From assembly GCA_947473475.1 (NCBI GenBank), contig CANJBZ010000007.1, forward strand, positions 1 through 64,000: a stretch of 64,000 bases of DNA. Reading direction: 5' to 3'. Made by a program: the position numbers and the translations under genes. A model generated the notes under the pieces. The model was not told the origin of the DNA. It saw only the letters and a program-made list of their open reading frames with translations, and did not search any database. The DNA is from Alphaproteobacteria bacterium (GTDB lineage: Bacteria; Pseudomonadota; Alphaproteobacteria; Micropepsales; Micropepsaceae). The first letter of the stretch is position 1. Each line of letters starts with the position of its first letter. Shown here piece by piece: positions 18,210-27,304 of the stretch.

Positions 18210-18527
18210 TTAAGCCCCGGGTTTCTTCGCGAAGACCAGGCGGTTCTTATTGTCCTGCATCAGCGCGTGGAAACCGCTAATCGTGTCCAGTCCGATGCCG
18301 CGCGGAAATCCCGTCTCCTCATCGGGTTGGATTTTGCCGTAGCTCGCGGAGGCGACCTTTTCCCATTTCCCGATAGGCTTCTTGATCTCCAGATTGACGA
18401 CGGTGCCTTTCAGGATCAGGCGGACGATGGCCGGGTGAGGCGGCGATGGTTTGGTAAGGCTGGGATGGCCGTCGACCATTTGCCAGCCATTGGCCAACGC
18501 CCATTGCGTCAACTCGTCCTTGTCCAT
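18210..18527 (-). CDS. Small conserved-looking protein of unknown function
   Basis: 105 residues, soluble, starting MDKDELTQWALANGW at ATG 18527, one base after the stop of the membrane protein upstream (TAG-C-ATG). The pattern of alternating charged and hydrophobic residues with a Gly-Phe-Pro-Arg-Gly-Ile stretch suggests a compact alpha/beta fold, but I do not recognise a family. Third-codon base use is like its neighbours, which supports a real gene. Confidence 0.65.
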   Translation of the reverse strand: MDKDELTQWALANGWQMVDGHPSLTKPSPPHPAIVRLILKGTVVNLEIKKPIGKWEKVASASYGKIQPDEETGFPRGIGLDTISGFHALMQDNKNRLVFAKKPGA

Positions 18528-18528
18528 G

Positions 18529-18831
18529 CTATGGCCCTTGCTCGATACGTTGCCGGTCCGGTTCGTCGGGATCGACCACCCTGAAATCGCCATCGATAAT
18601 CGTGACGCTTGCACGTTGCCGCTGCGGCCGCCGCCGGCCGAACATCGACGGGAACAAATAATACAACACCGTCATAACGGCCACGAAAGGCAGCACGAAC
18701 AGGAAGATGCCGAGCGCCAAGACGGCAATCGCGACCAGAATCAGTCCGACGACGAACAGACCGGCGATAATGCTGATCCAGCTTCCGGTCGAAAGCCTGA
18801 TTCGAATGGGAGAGTGAGGCGGTTGCGTCAT
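18529..18831 (-). CDS. Small two-helix membrane protein
   Basis: 100 residues. Two hydrophobic helices (about 18-43 and 45-62) are followed by a basic stretch GRRRPQRQR and a cytosolic tail ending in Glu/Asp-rich sequence. Weak ribosome site at ATG 18831. Its stop is one base from the start of the following gene. Only 25 bases separate its start from the TTG proposed for dusB, so they share a divergent promoter region. Function unknown. Confidence 0.6.
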   Translation of the reverse strand: MTQPPHSPIRIRLSTGSWISIIAGLFVVGLILVAIAVLALGIFLFVLPFVAVMTVLYYLFPSMFGRRRPQRQRASVTIIDGDFRVVDPDEPDRQRIEQGP

Positions 18832-18856
18832 GCCGTGAAAATATCCGATAGAAGTC

Positions 18857-19924
18857 TTGCTACCATATCATATCGATAGCGTGAGCCCGGCAAACAACGG
18901 CGATACGATAAATTCATCTGGACCGCCAGGCATCGCCATAGGGGACGTGCGGGTCGCAGGCCGCGTGTTTTTTGCGCCGATGACTGGCGTTTCGGATTTA
19001 CCATTCCGCCGCGCGGCCTCGAAGCTGGGAGCCGCCTATGTCGCCACCGAAATGGTGGCCTGTGACAGTTTTGCACGCGGCCGCCCCGATGTGGTGCGCC
19101 GTGCAGCCGTCGGCGAAGGCTTGCCGCTGATGGTAATTCAGCTTGTGGGCCGGGAGCCTCACTGGCTGGCAAAAGGCGCTGCTCTGGCCGAAGCGGCCGG
19201 CGCGGATATCATCGACATTAATATGGGGTGCCCGGCGAAAGAGGTGACGGGCGCGCTGTCCGGCTCGGCGCTGATGCGCGATCTCGATTTGGCCGAGAGC
19301 TTGATCGCCGTGGCGGTCAACGCGACCAAGCGTCCCGTCACGTTAAAAATGCGGCTTGGCTGGGACGAGCAGTCGAAGAACGCGCCCGAGCTTGCCGCGC
19401 GCGCCGAACAAGCGGGCATCAAAGCGATTACGGTGCATGGACGGACGCGCCAGCAATTTTACAATGGCCGCGCCGATTGGAGCGCGGTCGCAGCGGTGAA
19501 GGCCGCGACGAAATTGCCGGTGATCGTCAACGGCGACGTAACGGATGAAACCTCCGCCCGCGAGGCACTGCGCTTATCAGGTGCGGACGCCATTATGATC
19601 GGACGCGGCTGCTACGGCCGCCCCTGGATCGCGCGCTCGATCGATGCCGCTCTGCAGACAGGAAACAAAATTCGTGAACCGGATTTAACCGAGCGACTGA
19701 CAATCGCCCTCGATCATCTGGCAGACAGCCTGCGCTTCTACGGCGATAACATGGGCCTGAGAATTTTCCGCAAACATCTCGGCTGGTACATCGAACACTC
19801 GCCTTTGCCCATGTCGCACGAAACCCGCCGCGCCGCCCGCGCGCAGCTCTGCCGGTTGGATTCAGCTACCGCCGTTGAAGCTGCACTGACCGCATTGTGG
19901 AACGAAGACGCCATCGCCGCTTAA
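18857..19924 (+). CDS. dusB: tRNA-dihydrouridine synthase B
   Basis: Flavoenzyme that reduces uridine in tRNA. Family features: FFAPMTGVSDLPFRR near the start, ATEMVACDSFARG, INMGCPAKEVTGALSGSALMRD with the catalytic Cys, HGRTRQQFYNGRADW and NGDVTDETSAREAL...DAIMIGRGCYGRPW. The TTG at 18857 gives 355 residues; GTG at 18881 is an equally good start because the family begins close to IGDVRV. In many alphaproteobacteria dusB precedes ntrBC; that linkage is absent here. Confidence 0.9.
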   Translation: MLPYHIDSVSPANNGDTINSSGPPGIAIGDVRVAGRVFFAPMTGVSDLPFRRAASKLGAAYVATEMVACDSFARGRPDVVRRAAVGEGLPLMVIQLVGREPHWLAKGAALAEAAGADIIDINMGCPAKEVTGALSGSALMRDLDLAESLIAVAVNATKRPVTLKMRLGWDEQSKNAPELAARAEQAGIKAITVHGRTRQQFYNGRADWSAVAAVKAATKLPVIVNGDVTDETSAREALRLSGADAIMIGRGCYGRPWIARSIDAALQTGNKIREPDLTERLTIALDHLADSLRFYGDNMGLRIFRKHLGWYIEHSPLPMSHETRRAARAQLCRLDSATAVEAALTALWNEDAIAA

Positions 19925-19925
19925 A

Positions 19926-20126
19926 TGCTCCTCCCCTGCGTAGCGAAGCGCAGCGGGGGAGGGGGACCGCCGCAGGCGGTGGAGGGGGCGGCCGCGCGCG
20001 CAATAGCTTGTATGACGCGCGACCGACCCGATCGCATTCACAAGAAATCTCCAGCGACCTATCGGTGGCAGCCCCCTCCACCATGCTGCGCATGGTCCCC
20101 CTCCCCCGCTTCGCGGGGGAGGATCA
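19926..20126. repeat. REP-like palindromic pair between dusB and the cyclophilin gene
   Basis: Two inverted copies, about 19926-19995 and 20070-20125, of an element with the core GGGGGAGGGGGACC-hairpin-GGTGGAGGGGGC. The inner hairpin is ACCGCC-GCA-GGCGGT in one and ACCATGC-TGC-GCATGGT in the other, so pairing is kept while sequence differs. Related copies lie at 49631-49770 and 60860-61022. Located between convergent genes, it could also act as a bidirectional transcription end. Confidence 0.75.
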
Positions 20127-20127
20127 A

Positions 20128-20703
20128 TCAATTCGAAATCGTGACCTTCTGAATCACCACCGGCATTGCGGGGGCGGCGTCGCCGAACGGCCCAATCCCG
20201 CCGCCGAGTTCGACTTTGGAGATCGCGTCCACCACGTCCAAGCCTTCGGTCACTTTGCCGAAGGCGGTGAAGCCGGTCTTGTTCTCCATGTCGTCGGGCA
20301 TGTGATCGAGCCCTTTGTTGTCGGCAAGATTGATGAAGAATTCCGCGCGCCCCGAATTGAGCTCGTCGCCATGGGCCAGCGTGATCGTTCCGCGCAGATT
20401 GCTCTGGGACGTGGCCGTTTCAAGCGGAATGCCTTCATGAATGCCACGCGGCTTGCCCATCGCGTCATAGCTTCCGGCCTGAATCACGAAACCCGGCACC
20501 ACGCGGTAAAATACCGTACCGTCGTAATGCTTTTCCTTCGCGTAGCGGATGAAATTATCGACCGTTTGCGGCGCATGTTCGCGATCGAGGTCGATGACGA
20601 TATTGCCCATCGACGTTTCCAGCGTTGCCGTCGGCGCAGCAAAGGCTGGTGCCGCGACGAACAAGCCCAACGCTACAAAGACATTTCGTAATTGCCGCTT
20701 CAT
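20128..20703 (-). CDS. ppi: Periplasmic cyclophilin-type peptidyl-prolyl isomerase
   Basis: Speeds cis-trans isomerisation of X-Pro bonds in exported proteins. 191 residues from ATG 20703 (GAGGTC upstream): signal peptide to about PAFAAPT, then a single cyclophilin domain with FYRVVPGFVIQAGSYD, AHGDELNSGRAEFFINL and FTAFGKVTEGLDVVDAIS. Bacterial-type length. Eight bases behind the PD40 protein gene, as the last member of a three-gene minus-strand operon with a secreted peptidase. Confidence 0.9.
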   Translation of the reverse strand: MKRQLRNVFVALGLFVAAPAFAAPTATLETSMGNIVIDLDREHAPQTVDNFIRYAKEKHYDGTVFYRVVPGFVIQAGSYDAMGKPRGIHEGIPLETATSQSNLRGTITLAHGDELNSGRAEFFINLADNKGLDHMPDDMENKTGFTAFGKVTEGLDVVDAISKVELGGGIGPFGDAAPAMPVVIQKVTISN

Positions 20704-20711
20704 GTCGGACC

Positions 20712-21770
20712 TCAAGGATTTTCCACCCAATCCGCGACGAACACATTCGTGTCGCCCGGCTTGGCGGCGTGACGGTTGGATTCCCAGATCAGTTTCTTGC
20801 CGTCCGGACTGAACATGGCGAAACCGTCGAAGCTTTCGTCGAAGGTAATCTGTTGCAGCCCGGTGCCGTCGCGATTGATCAGATAGAGATCGAAATTGCC
20901 GCCGCGCGGGTTGCTCATGTTGGACGCAAAGATGATCTGCTTGCCGTTGGGATGGAAATACGGCGCGAAATTCGCCGCACCATTCGACGTAAGTTGCTTC
21001 TGCTGCGTGCCGTCCGACTTCATGATGAACAATTCCATCTTGGCCGGCATCACAAGGTTCTTTGCGAACAGATCCTTGTAGCGTTTAATTTCGTCGTCGG
21101 TTTTCGGACGATTGGCGCGCCAGACGATGTACTGCCCGTCCTGCGAATGCCAAGCCCCGCCATCATAACCAAGATCGTGCGTCAGGCGGCGCTGTCCGGT
21201 GCCGTCGAGATTCATCTCGTACAGTTCAAGATCGCCATCGCGCGCCGACGTGAAGATGATCTTCTTGCCGTCCGTCGAGATGGTGCCTTCCGCATCGTAG
21301 CCGTTCGTGTTGGTCAGCCGCTTCAAATCGCTGCCGTCGACATTGGCGGAGAAAATGTCGAACGAGGGATAGATCGCCCACACATAGCCTTCGCGCATGT
21401 CGGCGGGCGGCGGGCAATCGGGCGAGTTCACATGGGTCGACGCGTAAATGATCCGCTTGCCGTCCGGCGTGAAGTAGCCGCAGGTCGTGCGTCCCCGGCC
21501 CGTGCTGACGAGCTTCACATTGGAGCCGTCCGCGTTCATGGTGAATTCCTGATCGCATTTGTACGGCTCATGTGTCGACTGAAAGATGATTTGCTTGCCG
21601 TCGGCCGACCAATAGGCTTCGGCATTTTCGCCGGACATGGTGATCTGGCGGATGTTACGCAGATGCGTTTCCTTCGGATCCGGTGTGATGAAGGACTGTT
21701 GCGCCGAATAGACCGGACTCAAAGCCAGCACGGCAACCACCGAAGCCGAAAGTAAGGTCCTCAATTTCAT
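20712..21770 (-). CDS. Exported TolB-like beta-propeller (PD40 repeats)
   Basis: 352 residues with a signal peptide to about SPVYSAQQ. At least five WD40-like PD40 repeats: YWSADGKQIIFQS, YFTPDGKRIIYAS, ISTDGKKIIFTS, YFHPNGKQIIFAS and MFSPDGKKLIWES. Such propellers bind proteins or peptides in the periplasm. I chose the ATG at 21770, seven bases behind AAGGAG; an ATG at 21776 overlaps the stop of the M28 peptidase gene as ATGA. A partner role for the upstream peptidase is likely from this coupling (inference). Confidence 0.85.
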   Translation of the reverse strand: MKLRTLLSASVVAVLALSPVYSAQQSFITPDPKETHLRNIRQITMSGENAEAYWSADGKQIIFQSTHEPYKCDQEFTMNADGSNVKLVSTGRGRTTCGYFTPDGKRIIYASTHVNSPDCPPPADMREGYVWAIYPSFDIFSANVDGSDLKRLTNTNGYDAEGTISTDGKKIIFTSARDGDLELYEMNLDGTGQRRLTHDLGYDGGAWHSQDGQYIVWRANRPKTDDEIKRYKDLFAKNLVMPAKMELFIMKSDGTQQKQLTSNGAANFAPYFHPNGKQIIFASNMSNPRGGNFDLYLINRDGTGLQQITFDESFDGFAMFSPDGKKLIWESNRHAAKPGDTNVFVADWVENP

Positions 21771-21772
21771 CG

Positions 21773-23623
21773 TCATCTCCTTGCTTCCAGCGTGACGCTG
21801 GTCTTCACGTCCTGGCCATTGCGCTTCACGACGACGCTTACCACGTCGCCCGGCTTCTTCGCGCGCAGCGTGTAGGCATAATCGTTCAGGTTTTGAATTT
21901 GCTTGCCGTCGAATTCGGTCATGATGTCGCCGGTTTTCAGGCCCGCTTTGGCGGCAGGGCTGTTGTTTTGCACATCGGAAAACAGCACGCCTTTGATGTC
22001 GTCGCGAAAATCGGGCACTGAGCCGAAATAGGGGCCGTAGCCGCGCCCGCTGCCACGGCTCGCCGGAATAGGCTGCGCCACTTCGTTGTAAGCGAGCTTC
22101 GCCGGTTCCGAGGCAATCTGCCCCGTTAAGCGATAGACCAACGAAAGCACCTGCACGGCGCCTTCGGCGTTGATCTTGTCCGCCGTATCGGAGGGCTTGT
22201 GATAGTCGGTGTGCAGGCCAGAGAAGAAAAACAGCACCGGAATTTTCTTCGCGTTGAACGAGGTGTGGTCACTGGCGCCGTAACCCGATTCCGAGAATTC
22301 CAGTTTCAGCGGACCGTCTTTGTCGAGCTGCTCCAGCGTCGGTTTCAGTTCGGGCGAGGTGCCCACGCCACCGACAAACAAGCGTTCATCTTTCAAGCGT
22401 CCGATCATGTCCATGTTGATCATGGCATCGATATTGGTGAGTGGAACGGTGGGATGGTTCACGAAATTGGACGAACCCAGCAGCCCGATCTCTTCACCGG
22501 CAAAGGCCATGAACAGCACCGAACGCTTCCATGCGGGTTTGGCGGCCATCGCGTAGCGCGCCAGCTCCATGACGCCCGCTGTGCCCGACGCATTGTCGTC
22601 GGCGCCATGATGAACTTGTCCGATCAGCGAGGGCGCAAGCGAATTGCGATTGCCAAGCCCCAAATGGTCGTAATGCGCGCCAATGACGACCCACTGATCT
22701 TTCAGGGTCTGATCGGATCCGGGCAGGGCGGCAATGACGTTCTTTACCGTTCGCCGGCTGCGTGTCACCTCTGTTGCGATATGCGCGGTAATGCCGGGGA
22801 GCTCGAAAGATTGCGGCTGCAAGTCTTTGTCGATCGCCTGTTGCAGGGCTGCCAAATCCTTGCCCTTCGCGGCGAACGGCTTCAGCACGAAATCGCGTTT
22901 CACATGGACGGCGGGGATGCCCATATCGGCTTCGTCGACCTGCCGCTCGGTCGGTCCAAGCTCGTCCATGGGATGGCTGGGTTCGGTGATGAACACGATC
23001 CCCTTGGCGCCATGCAGGCGGGCATTGATCGCCTTGTTCGTGAATGAGGCGTGGGCCGTGAAATCTTTTCCCAGGAAGACGCTCTTTGCGTCCTCCTCCT
23101 GCGGCTCGTGATCGAAGACGACGACAATCTTGTCCTTTGCGTCGATGCCGGAATAATCGTCGTATTTGTATTCAGGCGCGGTGATGCCGTAGCCGGCAAA
23201 CACCAGCGGACCGTCAAACGCCGCCGTGTTGGAGAACAGGATCGGGATAAAATCCTGGTTGATCTTCGGGGCGCTTCCGGCGATGCGCAGCTCGTTCTTT
23301 GTCCCGAGTTGCGCGCCTGTTGTAATCTCGAAAGTCTGGAAATAGGTGCCGTTGTCGCCGGCGGGATGGAGCCCGGCTTCGCGGAACTTCCCCGCGATAT
23401 AGTCGGCCGCCTGATCCAGTTCGGGGGAACCATCGCCCCGCCCTTGCAGTGCGTCGGAGGCGAGATAGGTGACATCGGCGAGATAGCGCGTGGCCGAAAG
23501 TCCGCCGGGCGCTTGTGCCGCTGCCGGGCCGGGCATGCCGGCAGGTTGGTCGCCCAGATAGACAGAAACCGCAATGCCGGCGGCTGCGACGCCTAAAACG
23601 GCCGCGAAGAAGCTTTTCCTCAT
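21773..23623 (-). CDS. Secreted M28 zinc aminopeptidase with PA and PDZ domains
   Basis: 616 residues. Signal anchor at 1-25, protease-associated domain around 130-270, M28 catalytic domain about 290-500, PDZ domain about 525-616 (GVLFSDVQNNSPAAKAGLKTGDIMTEFDGKQ split here as its key stretch). Zinc and catalytic residues: VIGAHYDHLG, HHGADDNASG, AFAGEEIGLLG, NMDMIGR and GASDHTSF are all intact. First gene of the operon with the PD40 propeller and cyclophilin. Acts on peptides in periplasm or outside. Confidence 0.92.
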   Translation of the reverse strand: MRKSFFAAVLGVAAAGIAVSVYLGDQPAGMPGPAAAQAPGGLSATRYLADVTYLASDALQGRGDGSPELDQAADYIAGKFREAGLHPAGDNGTYFQTFEITTGAQLGTKNELRIAGSAPKINQDFIPILFSNTAAFDGPLVFAGYGITAPEYKYDDYSGIDAKDKIVVVFDHEPQEEDAKSVFLGKDFTAHASFTNKAINARLHGAKGIVFITEPSHPMDELGPTERQVDEADMGIPAVHVKRDFVLKPFAAKGKDLAALQQAIDKDLQPQSFELPGITAHIATEVTRSRRTVKNVIAALPGSDQTLKDQWVVIGAHYDHLGLGNRNSLAPSLIGQVHHGADDNASGTAGVMELARYAMAAKPAWKRSVLFMAFAGEEIGLLGSSNFVNHPTVPLTNIDAMINMDMIGRLKDERLFVGGVGTSPELKPTLEQLDKDGPLKLEFSESGYGASDHTSFNAKKIPVLFFFSGLHTDYHKPSDTADKINAEGAVQVLSLVYRLTGQIASEPAKLAYNEVAQPIPASRGSGRGYGPYFGSVPDFRDDIKGVLFSDVQNNSPAAKAGLKTGDIMTEFDGKQIQNLNDYAYTLRAKKPGDVVSVVVKRNGQDVKTSVTLEARR

Positions 23624-23751
23624 AAGCGACTTATAGCCGGGCAGGGGAATCCTGTCAGCGGCCCGGACGCCTCCCGCATGGCCCGAAAGGGATAAAGCCC
23701 GTCTCGATCAAACGAATATGAAGAGCAATTCCGGGCGTCCTTTGCAGGCGC

Positions 23752-23925
23752 CTAATTGATCATGCTCTTAAGGGTGGCCGCGTAACCTTCCAGGTCCGCA
23801 ACGGCCTGCCGGCAATCCCGCCTTTGCGACAAGAGTCGAGCCAGCGCATGAGCCTCGGCGGCTTCCGTGCGCAAGGAGCTCCCATGCTCTTGGGTAGCCT
23901 GTATCGAACGTTCCAGCTTTTTCAA
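23752..23925 (-). CDS. Possible 57-residue coiled-coil protein (TTG start)
   Basis: The 428-base gap between the M28 gene and the cobalamin adenosyltransferase gene holds one protein-like frame. It starts at TTG 23925 close behind GGGGGCGGAG, reads LKKLERSIQATQEHG at the start, is rich in Glu, Lys, Ala, Leu and Gln in heptad-like spacing, and stops at TAG 23752. An in-frame TAG lies just upstream of the ribosome site, so this is not an internal part of a longer frame. I recognise no family; a chance frame or gene remnant is possible. Confidence 0.3.
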   Translation of the reverse strand: MKKLERSIQATQEHGSSLRTEAAEAHALARLLSQRRDCRQAVADLEGYAATLKSMIN

Positions 23926-24051
23926 CTCCGCCCCCTAGCGGTGACCTTCGGTGATTTTCTTAAACTTCCGATCCGTGAGACTCGATGCAAATCAACCTAG
24001 CGTTATGTGCGGGCAAGTGATGCGGGGCGCTGTCCTACAGCAAATTTGGGG

Positions 24052-24615
24052 TCAACGGTTCAGGCCGGGCGTCCATAAAACTTCGTTTGCTCCGCGGCCG
24101 TTGCAATAACGAGCCAGTACAAACAGAAGGTCTGATAACCGATTGACATACTTCAGTGATTCCACATTCACCCGTTCTTTTGAGGCAAGCTCTGCGATAT
24201 CCCGTTCCGCGCGACGGACGATGGTTCGCGCATAGTGGAGATAGGCAGAGGCAGGACTTCCCCCTGGAAGAACGAAGCTCGTGAGGGGGGATAGCACTTC
24301 GTTGAACCGGTCGATGTGACGCTCGACACTTACCGTCTGCTCTACTGTCACACGCAACCGCGGCCTTGTGTCCGAATCGTCTTCCGGCCGGCACAGGTCC
24401 CCACCCACATCGAAAAGGTCGTTCTGGGCCAGGGCCAGCACAGAACGAACTTCCTCATCGTCGATATGGAGCAGTGCCACGCCGATTGCGGCGTTGGCTT
24501 CGTCCAATCCGCCGCAAACCTGTACCCGCAAGTCGAATTTGGGCACGCGCGAGCCGTCGCCCAGCGAGGTCAGGCCGCTGTCGCCGCCTCGCGTGTAAAT
24601 CCGGTCAAGCCGCAT
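24052..24615 (-). CDS. pduO: Cob(I)alamin adenosyltransferase, PduO type
   Basis: Attaches the adenosyl group from ATP to reduced corrinoid, making coenzyme B12. 187 residues with the ATP-binding N-terminal TRGGDSGLTSLGDGSRVPK, the mid GGLDEANAAIG, and the C-terminal FVLPGGSPASAYLHYARTIVRRAER and VKYLNRLSDLLFV-like stretch characteristic of PduO/MMAB enzymes. Eighteen bases after btuD, last of the riboswitch-controlled uptake operon, so imported cobalamin is activated directly. Confidence 0.93.
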   Translation of the reverse strand: MRLDRIYTRGGDSGLTSLGDGSRVPKFDLRVQVCGGLDEANAAIGVALLHIDDEEVRSVLALAQNDLFDVGGDLCRPEDDSDTRPRLRVTVEQTVSVERHIDRFNEVLSPLTSFVLPGGSPASAYLHYARTIVRRAERDIAELASKERVNVESLKYVNRLSDLLFVLARYCNGRGANEVLWTPGLNR

Positions 24616-24633
24616 GGTTTTTCTCCTTCGTCA

Positions 24634-25407
24634 TTAGAGCGGGGCAAGATAATCGACAAAAGCGCCGCCTTGCGCGCCCGCTATTGAGGCGTCCACGCGA
24701 AAAATCCGGCGCAGCAAGTCGGGCGTAAGCACGTCTTGCGGCGATCCATCGGCGGCGATTCGCCCCTGATGAAGCGCGATGAGGCGGGTGGCGTGACGGG
24801 CGGCAAGCGTCAGATCGTGCAGTGCCGCGATGATCACCTTCCCGCGTCCGGCCAGCGCCCGCAATCGCGCCGTGGCATCAAGGGCGTATTTGGGATCGAG
24901 CCCCTCAAGCGGCTCATCGACAATAAGGATGTCCGGGTTCGCCACCAAGGCGCGCGCGAGCATGGCCCGAGCAAGCTCTCCACCCGACAAGGTGGTCGCT
25001 GCCTGATCGCGGTGCCCCATCAGGTCGCATTCCAGCAAGGCGGCGGCGACGCGGGCCTCATCGCTTTCGGAGAGGCCGCTGAACGCGGGAAGCGTCGGTG
25101 TGAGGCCAAGGGCAACCAAACGTTCGACCGGAATGGGCCATTCGCAGCGCGGGCTTTGTGGCAGGTAGGCGCGCAACCGCGCCAGCTCAGAACGGCCGTA
25201 GGCGGATATATTGCGGTCGTTCAGCAACACCGTGCCTTGCGCGGGACGTGCGAGCCCCGCGAGGGCTTCGAGCAGCGTGGACTTTCCCGCCCCGTTGGCG
25301 CCGATGACCGCCACAAATTCCCCGCTCTGCGCGGTCAGGGAGAGGTCGCGAAGAATGGTCCGGCCGCCTTTGATGACTGAAATTTGGCGTGCGGCGATCG
25401 CCGTCAT
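24634..25407 (-). CDS. btuD: Cobalamin ABC transporter ATPase BtuD
   Basis: ATPase of the FecE/BtuD/HmuV group, 257 residues. Walker A GANGAGKSTL, Q-loop YLPQSPRCEW, signature LSGGELARAML, Walker B ILIVDEPLEGLD and the switch His in ALHDLTLAARH. Its ATG overlaps the btuC stop (ATGA). Sequence alone fits heme, siderophore or B12 systems; the riboswitch and pduO assign it to cobalamin. Confidence 0.9.
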   Translation of the reverse strand: MTAIAARQISVIKGGRTILRDLSLTAQSGEFVAVIGANGAGKSTLLEALAGLARPAQGTVLLNDRNISAYGRSELARLRAYLPQSPRCEWPIPVERLVALGLTPTLPAFSGLSESDEARVAAALLECDLMGHRDQAATTLSGGELARAMLARALVANPDILIVDEPLEGLDPKYALDATARLRALAGRGKVIIAALHDLTLAARHATRLIALHQGRIAADGSPQDVLTPDLLRRIFRVDASIAGAQGGAFVDYLAPL

Positions 25408-26444
25408 GGCGCGGTTCTCCGCAGGCGAACGACCAGCCAGAAGAAGAACGGCGTGCCAAGCAAGGCGGTTAGCACGCCCAGCTTCATTTCCGGTCCGACG
25501 CTGATAAGGCGCGTCGTAACGTCGGCCCCCAGCAGCAACACCGCGCCCGCAAGTGCGGAGGGAAGCAAAAGGCGGCTTGGCAAATAGGAGGCGAAGGGCC
25601 GGATCAGGTGCGGCGCTACCAGCCCGATGAAGCCCACCGCGCCGGTGACCGACGTTGCCGCTCCTACCGCCATCGCCGTCCCGGCCAGCGCCATGACGTG
25701 CAAGCGCGGAAGATCGACGCCCAAACTTTCGGCCTGTGCTTCCCCCAGGGTAAGGGCATCGAGCGCTCGTCCCGTAAAGGCGAGCATGGCTGAACCTGCC
25801 AGGATCAGCGGCGCTGCCAGCGCAATGTGATCCCAGCTGCGGTCCGCGAGCGATCCCATAAGCCAGGTCATGATCTCGTACGCGGCATCGACGCCGGGGG
25901 CGAGATTAAGCGCCAGCGCAATCAGCGCTGCGCCGAACGTGTTCACCGCCGCCCCCGCCAGCACCAGCGAAAGCGTGCCGCCGCCGCGGCCCAGAGCAAA
26001 TGTGAGCGCCATCGCGCCGAATGCGCCGATCAATCCGAACAGCGGAATGACCGCGGGCGACAGTTGCGACAGATCGAAATAGATGGCGATGACCGCGCCG
26101 AAACTGGCGCCGGACGTCACGCCGAGAAGGCCGGGCTCTGCCAGGGGATTGCGTGTCAGCCCCTGTAACACCGCGCCCGAAAGGCCGAGTGTCCCACCCA
26201 CCAGCACCGCAAGCACGGCGCGCGGCAGCCGCAACTCGGTGACGATGAGCGAGGAAAGCTGCGCATGCGTCGAGAAGAGGCCGTCCAAGACATCGGCCGG
26301 GCTCAGCCAGACGCGGCCCGCCAGCAGCGATACGCAAAACAGAATACAGAGGGCGGCAAAAATCCCCGCGCTGAGGGCGTGCACCGAATCGATGGCCCGC
26401 CCCGCCGCGTGTTTTTTCACCGAGCTTACCGTTTCGACCGTCAT
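25404..26444 (-). CDS. btuC: Cobalamin ABC transporter permease BtuC
   Basis: FecCD-family permease of 346 residues with about ten membrane helices. The LTRNPLAEPGLLGVTSGASFGAV region and the cytosolic coupling stretch TLGEAQAESLGVDLPRLH are family hallmarks, as is GFIGLVAPHLIRP. ATG 26444 overlaps the btuF stop codon and its own stop overlaps the btuD start, showing tight translational coupling. Confidence 0.92.
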   Translation of the reverse strand: MTVETVSSVKKHAAGRAIDSVHALSAGIFAALCILFCVSLLAGRVWLSPADVLDGLFSTHAQLSSLIVTELRLPRAVLAVLVGGTLGLSGAVLQGLTRNPLAEPGLLGVTSGASFGAVIAIYFDLSQLSPAVIPLFGLIGAFGAMALTFALGRGGGTLSLVLAGAAVNTFGAALIALALNLAPGVDAAYEIMTWLMGSLADRSWDHIALAAPLILAGSAMLAFTGRALDALTLGEAQAESLGVDLPRLHVMALAGTAMAVGAATSVTGAVGFIGLVAPHLIRPFASYLPSRLLLPSALAGAVLLLGADVTTRLISVGPEMKLGVLTALLGTPFFFWLVVRLRRTAP

Positions 26445-27304
26445 GGACGAGCAGCCATGGCCGCGAGCGTGTGCCGCATGGTTTCGCGCAATTGTTTGGC
26501 CGCATCCGCCGATTGCGGCAATCCGCAGCGAAAGAATGTTTCATTATAGGCGATCTGGCGGCCCGCAAAGAGCCTCTGCACCACACGGTGCTGCACCTGC
26601 CGATGCACGCTATCGGGCCGCCGGCTGTTGGACCCGCCATACACGACCAGCTGCGGATCGAGCGTAACCAACTGCTCGAGATCGAACCCGGCATAATTTC
26701 CGTGGAACGTGTTTTCATTGAGCCGCGCCGCAACGTTTTCGGCGCCGGCCGCGCTCAGGATGGCATCGAACAGCGTCCCCGGTCCGGGAACGTTGCCGCC
26801 GCCGTCCCAGGCGACGACGGCAATCGGCTTTTCGGGGGCAGTCTGGCGCAGCTCCGCCAAGGTAGAATCCATGCGTTGCAACAAGGCTTCGGCGCGCGCC
26901 TCTTCTTCAAGCGCGCGGCCAATGGTGCGGGTAATGTTCCGGATGTCCTCGAAGCTCTCCGCGCCCGGCACTTCCAGAAGCGGAATGCCCGCCCTTTTTA
27001 GCAAAGCGCGCGTAGCGAAGGTTGATGTGGTGCCCGCAATCACCAAGTCCGGACGCTGCGCCAGAACCTCTTCCGACGATCCGTAGTTCACTTTGACCCG
27101 GCTGGCGTCGATGGACGGAAAACCAACGTCCGGGCCGCGTGCCAGATAGGTCACCGACGCAATCCGCTCCGGCGGCAGAAGTTGCAGCACAATCTGGTCC
27201 GTACACAGATTGAGCGACATGACCCGCTGCGGCTTGCCCACGGCGGAAGCGGCGCCTGCCAAAGCAAGCACCGCAACCGTCGCGAGGAGCGTCCGCGGTT
27301 TCAT
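26441..27304 (-). CDS. btuF: Cobalamin ABC transporter periplasmic binding protein BtuF
   Basis: 287-residue cluster with a signal peptide to about AGAASAVG and a class III binding fold: RVMSLNLCTDQIVLQLLPPERIASVTYL near the start, then VLAQRPDLVIAG and LVTLDPQLVVYGG. ATG 27304 overlaps the TGA of the receptor gene (ATGA). Delivers cobalamin from the TonB receptor to BtuCD. The upstream in-frame extension to 27415 lies inside the receptor gene and is discarded. Confidence 0.9.
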   Translation of the reverse strand: MKPRTLLATVAVLALAGAASAVGKPQRVMSLNLCTDQIVLQLLPPERIASVTYLARGPDVGFPSIDASRVKVNYGSSEEVLAQRPDLVIAGTTSTFATRALLKRAGIPLLEVPGAESFEDIRNITRTIGRALEEEARAEALLQRMDSTLAELRQTAPEKPIAVVAWDGGGNVPGPGTLFDAILSAAGAENVAARLNENTFHGNYAGFDLEQLVTLDPQLVVYGGSNSRRPDSVHRQVQHRVVQRLFAGRQIAYNETFFRCGLPQSADAAKQLRETMRHTLAAMAARP

